44,837 nt of DNA from Rhizobiales bacterium 32-66-11 (GTDB taxonomy: Bacteria > Pseudomonadota > Alphaproteobacteria > Rhizobiales > Xanthobacteraceae). Every line of letters begins with the position of its first letter. The stretch's first letter is position 1. The DNA is taken from positions 1 through 44,837 of the forward strand of contig NCEH01000011.1 in assembly GCA_002304505.1 (NCBI GenBank), in the 5' to 3' direction. This document shows, in pieces, positions 42,841-44,837 of this stretch. Made by a program: the position numbers and the translations under genes. The notes beneath the pieces were generated by a model. That model was given only the letters and a program-made list of their open reading frames with translations. It was not told the origin of the DNA and did not search any database.

Positions 42841-42959
42841 GGGGACGTCGGGCGCTGAACGGGGTGCCGGGCTCCGGCGCAGGAGCCGTGTGGGCTCAAG
42901 TTGCCGCCAGCGCCCGCGTTCCCCCTCTCCCCGCGGGGGAGAGGGTTGGGGTGAGGGGG
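42714..42959. repeat. Three REP-like palindromic repeats
   Basis: Copies at 42714-42750, 42807-42844 and 42921-42959 share a palindromic core (CCCTCTCCCC, 2-3 bases, GGGGAGAGGG) followed by TYGGGGTGAGGGG. The first two sit inside the terminase 3' end, as part of a roughly 93-bp direct duplication; the third lies between the terminase and the stress-protein gene. This type of element is common in the genomes of many proteobacteria. Confidence 0.85.
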
Positions 42960-42978
42960 AAGAGACAGCGCTCCACTC

Positions 42979-43635
42979 TCACGCCAGCCGGTCCGGCCGC
43001 TCCCGGCGCGGGGCGCTTTCGCCGCCATGGGGCGGCGCGTCCGGGCTGAAGCGCGACCAGCCGTCCTTGCGATAATCACTCGCCCGCGCCGCGGGGTCGA
43101 TGGCCGGCGGGGCGCTGAGGATGGTGCGGGCCGCGCTGAGCTGCGCGGCGTCCACTTTCGCCACCACCAGCGCGCCGCCGCGCCGCACGCTTTCCGCGCA
43201 CGCATGGGCATCGTCCTCGGGAACGCCGCCATCCATCAAGGCGCCGATGATGCCGCCCGCCGCGCCGCCCACGGCCGCGCCGGCGAGCGCGCCGGCCGCC
43301 GTCGACAGCAGCCAGCCGCCCGCCAGCACCGGGCCGATGCCGGGAATGGCGATGATGCCGAGCCCCGCCATCAGCCCGCCCGCGCCGCCGATGCCGGCAC
43401 CGATGCCCGCGCCCGCGCCGGCATCTTGGATCACCTCGGCGACGTGGTCCGCGTGTTCCTGCTCGGCGTGTTCCTGCTCGGCGTGTTCCCGGTCCGCCGT
43501 GCGCTGCGCCGGGTCATCCGCGCTCTTGGCGACGATCGAGATCGCGTCGCGCGCAATGCCCGCCATCTGGAGCGCGCGCACCGCCGCGACGGCATCGTCC
43601 TGGCTGTCGTAGAGGGCGGTCACGGTGGTGGTCAT
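42979..43635 (-). CDS. Glycine-zipper general-stress-type protein
   Basis: A 218-residue protein on the strand opposite to its neighbours. The N-terminal ferredoxin-like unit (MTTTVTALYDSQDDAVAAVRALQMAGIARDAISIV) is that of YflT/general stress protein 17M-like proteins. A charged 15-bp-periodic stretch (EHAEQ repeated, coding DNA 43451-43495) and a Gly/Ala-rich hydrophobic hairpin (GAGAGIGAGIGGAGGLMAGLG... to AAGALAGAAVGGAAGGIIGALM) follow, then GVPEDDAHACAESVRRGGALVVAKVD. The function is unknown; such proteins are often stress-induced. AGGAG lies nine bases before the ATG. It separates the terminase from the portal gene, an uncommon interruption of a packaging cluster. Confidence 0.8.
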   Translation of the reverse strand: MTTTVTALYDSQDDAVAAVRALQMAGIARDAISIVAKSADDPAQRTADREHAEQEHAEQEHADHVAEVIQDAGAGAGIGAGIGGAGGLMAGLGIIAIPGIGPVLAGGWLLSTAAGALAGAAVGGAAGGIIGALMDGGVPEDDAHACAESVRRGGALVVAKVDAAQLSAARTILSAPPAIDPAARASDYRKDGWSRFSPDAPPHGGESAPRRERPDRLA

Positions 43636-43823
43636 TGCGCTGGGCTCCTGGTTCGCACCGCACGATCCCCCACGGCGTGGCGTCGCGGGACCGGCGTTCG
43701 GATCTTGCCTGCCAAATCCGGTTTGTGAAATCCGGCCGCGCGCGATCTGCGTGCCCCGGATGCTCGCCTCTCAACGTCTTGACCGCCGCCGCGTTCCCGG
43801 CGGCCCTTAAAGGAGCTTCCCGC

Positions 43824-44837
43824 ATGCTCGCCTCGTTCTTCGCGCCGTTCCGCGCACGCTCCGCGGAGGCTCACGCACGCCCCGCGGAGGCTCACGCACG
43901 CCCCGCGGAGGCTCACGCACGCCCCGCGGAGGCTCACGCACGCCCCGCGGAGGCGAAAGCCAGCCGCACCGCGTCCCTGGTCGCGGTCTTCAGCCAGGGG
44001 CGGGCCCGCTGGTCGCCGCGCGATTATGGCTCGCTGGCGCGCGAAGGGTTCTTGCGCAATGCCATCGCCTATCGCGCCGTGCGCATGGTCAGCGAGGCCG
44101 CCGCCAGCGTGCCGCTGCTGCTCATGCAGGGGCCGCGCGAGCTCGACCGTCACCCGCTCCTGGATCTGCTCGCCCGGCCCAATCCGCGCGCCCAGGGCGC
44201 CGATCTGCTGGAGGCGCTGTGCGGCCATCTCATGGTGGCCGGAAACGCCTATCTGGAAGCGGTGGCGGTGGATGGCGCGGTGCGCGAGCTGCATGTCCTG
44301 CGCCCGGACCGGGTGCGCGTGGTGCCCGGCCCGGACGGCTGGCCGGAGGCGTTCGACTATACGCTCGACGGCAAGACCCTGCGCATCCAGCAGGATGGCG
44401 CGGACACCGCCGGCGTGCCGCCGATCCTGCATCTCACCTTTTTCAATCCGCTGGACGATCATTACGGCTTCGCGCCGCTGGAGGCGGCCGCCCAGGCGCT
44501 CGACCTGCACAATGCCGCCACCGCCTGGAACAAGGCGCTGCTCGACAATGCCGCGCGCCCCTCCGGCGCCCTGGTCTATGGCGGAACGGGGTCGCTCAGC
44601 GACGAGCAGTTCGAGCGGCTGAAGGGCGAACTGGAGGCGAGCTTCCAGGGGCCCACCAATGCCGGCCGCCCGCTGCTGCTGGAAGGCGGGCTCGATTGGA
44701 AACCGCTCGCGCTGAGTCCCAAGGACATGGATTTCGAAGCCGCCCGCAACGGCGCGGCGCGCGAGATCGCGCTGGCGCTCGGCGTGCCGCCCATGCTGCT
44801 CGGCATTCCCGGCGACAACACCTATGCCAATTATGCC
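43824..44837 (+). CDS. HK97-family portal protein, N-terminal part (runs off right edge)
   Basis: 338 codons of a phage/GTA portal gene that continues to the right. After a repetitive N-terminus, the family core begins at about residue 58 with RWSPRDYGSLAREGFLRNAIAYRAVRMVSEAAASVPLLLM; further signatures are HPLLDLLARPNP, MVAGNAYLEAV, LHVLRPDRVRV, FFNPLDDHYGFAPLEAAAQAL and ALGVPPMLLGIPGDNTYANY. Portals form the dodecameric ring through which the terminase packages DNA. AAAGGAG lies upstream of the ATG at 43824. Residues 11-45 come from a 21-bp tandem repeat. The C-terminus and any following capsid genes are beyond the window. Confidence 0.88.
   Translation, partial: MLASFFAPFRARSAEAHARPAEAHARPAEAHARPAEAHARPAEAKASRTASLVAVFSQGRARWSPRDYGSLAREGFLRNAIAYRAVRMVSEAAASVPLLLMQGPRELDRHPLLDLLARPNPRAQGADLLEALCGHLMVAGNAYLEAVAVDGAVRELHVLRPDRVRVVPGPDGWPEAFDYTLDGKTLRIQQDGADTAGVPPILHLTFFNPLDDHYGFAPLEAAAQALDLHNAATAWNKALLDNAARPSGALVYGGTGSLSDEQFERLKGELEASFQGPTNAGRPLLLEGGLDWKPLALSPKDMDFEAARNGAAREIALALGVPPMLLGIPGDNTYANYA
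43853..43957. repeat. 21-bp tandem repeat, five copies, at the portal N-terminus
   Basis: Five consecutive 21-bp units differing at only a few positions (mainly in the first and last copy). In the portal frame each encodes the heptad A-R-P-A-E-A-H (first unit A-R-S-A-E-A-H), giving residues 11-45. The near-identity of the copies implies recent expansion. Confidence 0.92.

Noticed and set aside
43853..43957. CRISPR-like array
   Set aside because: The 21-bp units are contiguous without spacers and are in frame within the portal gene, so they are a coding tandem repeat.
40661..44837. A complete, mobile prophage
   Set aside because: No integrase, attachment-site repeats, lysis or replication genes are visible. 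The gene order small terminase-like, terminase, portal fits a GTA-type cluster, although the right edge cuts it off.

Overview
The window is GC-rich, gene-dense chromosomal DNA of an alphaproteobacterium, most likely a member of the Hyphomicrobiales (a Xanthobacteraceae-like relative is my guess, not shown). The case rests on the gene families, the ATGA/GTGA-coupled operons and, at the right edge, the start of a gene-transfer-agent (GTA)/HK97-type packaging cluster. A perfect 16-bp parS palindrome at 1842-1857 suggests the origin-proximal part of a chromosome or of a ParABS-carrying replicon. I saw no rRNA, tRNA, CRISPR array, integrase or insertion sequence.

Layout. 1-1.7 kb (minus): the N-terminus of gamma-glutamyltransferase and a membrane-anchored alpha/beta hydrolase. 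1.7-2.5 kb: parS and a DUF427 protein. 2.5-5.0 kb (minus): alsS-alsD, which convert pyruvate through acetolactate to acetoin. 5.1-6.8 kb (minus): an AI-2E/PerM-family permease and a two-helix membrane protein. 7.1-8.2 kb (plus): a DUF900-type hydrolase lipoprotein. 8.3-10.8 kb (minus): a patatin-like hydrolase and a GntP-type permease. 10.8-15.0 kb (minus): an RND efflux pump (adaptor and permease, no outer-membrane channel). 15.2-20.8 kb (minus): a fully overlapping seven-gene Mrp/Mbh-like cation-antiporter operon in the order E-F-G-(A'B fusion)-C-D-D, without a full-length MrpA.

21.4-24.5 kb (plus): a shortened DUF1269-like protein, glutaminase and a 14-helix MFS transporter. 24.7-25.5 kb: a frameshifted Tat-exported YXWGXW-repeat protein, and an intrinsic terminator that points at it from upstream. 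25.5-28.0 kb (plus): an AraC-type regulator and an orphan UgpB binding protein. 28.1-35.7 kb (minus): a MoxR/Bat operon (MoxR, DUF58, DUF4381, BatA, BatB/C, BatD), in which the BatB/C VWA domain has a degenerate metal site.

36.0-38.0 kb (plus): a three-gene cassette of two unrecognised soluble proteins around a small Rieske protein. 38.1-40.2 kb (minus): MgtC-family and CobW/COG0523 metal-chaperone genes. 40.4-44.8 kb (plus): a small Cys-rich protein, then the GTA-like packaging genes (HTH small-terminase-like protein, large terminase, portal). These sit behind a strong promoter-like sequence framed by an inverted repeat and followed by three direct repeats. The packaging cluster is split by a reverse-strand glycine-zipper stress protein next to three REP-like palindromes, and the portal gene starts with five 21-bp tandem repeats.

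The best candidates for undescribed biology are the Rieske cassette, the unusual Mrp/Mbh-like complex with an altered second D subunit, the orphan terminator or attenuator near 25.15 kb, and the rearranged, repeat-rich front end of the GTA cluster.
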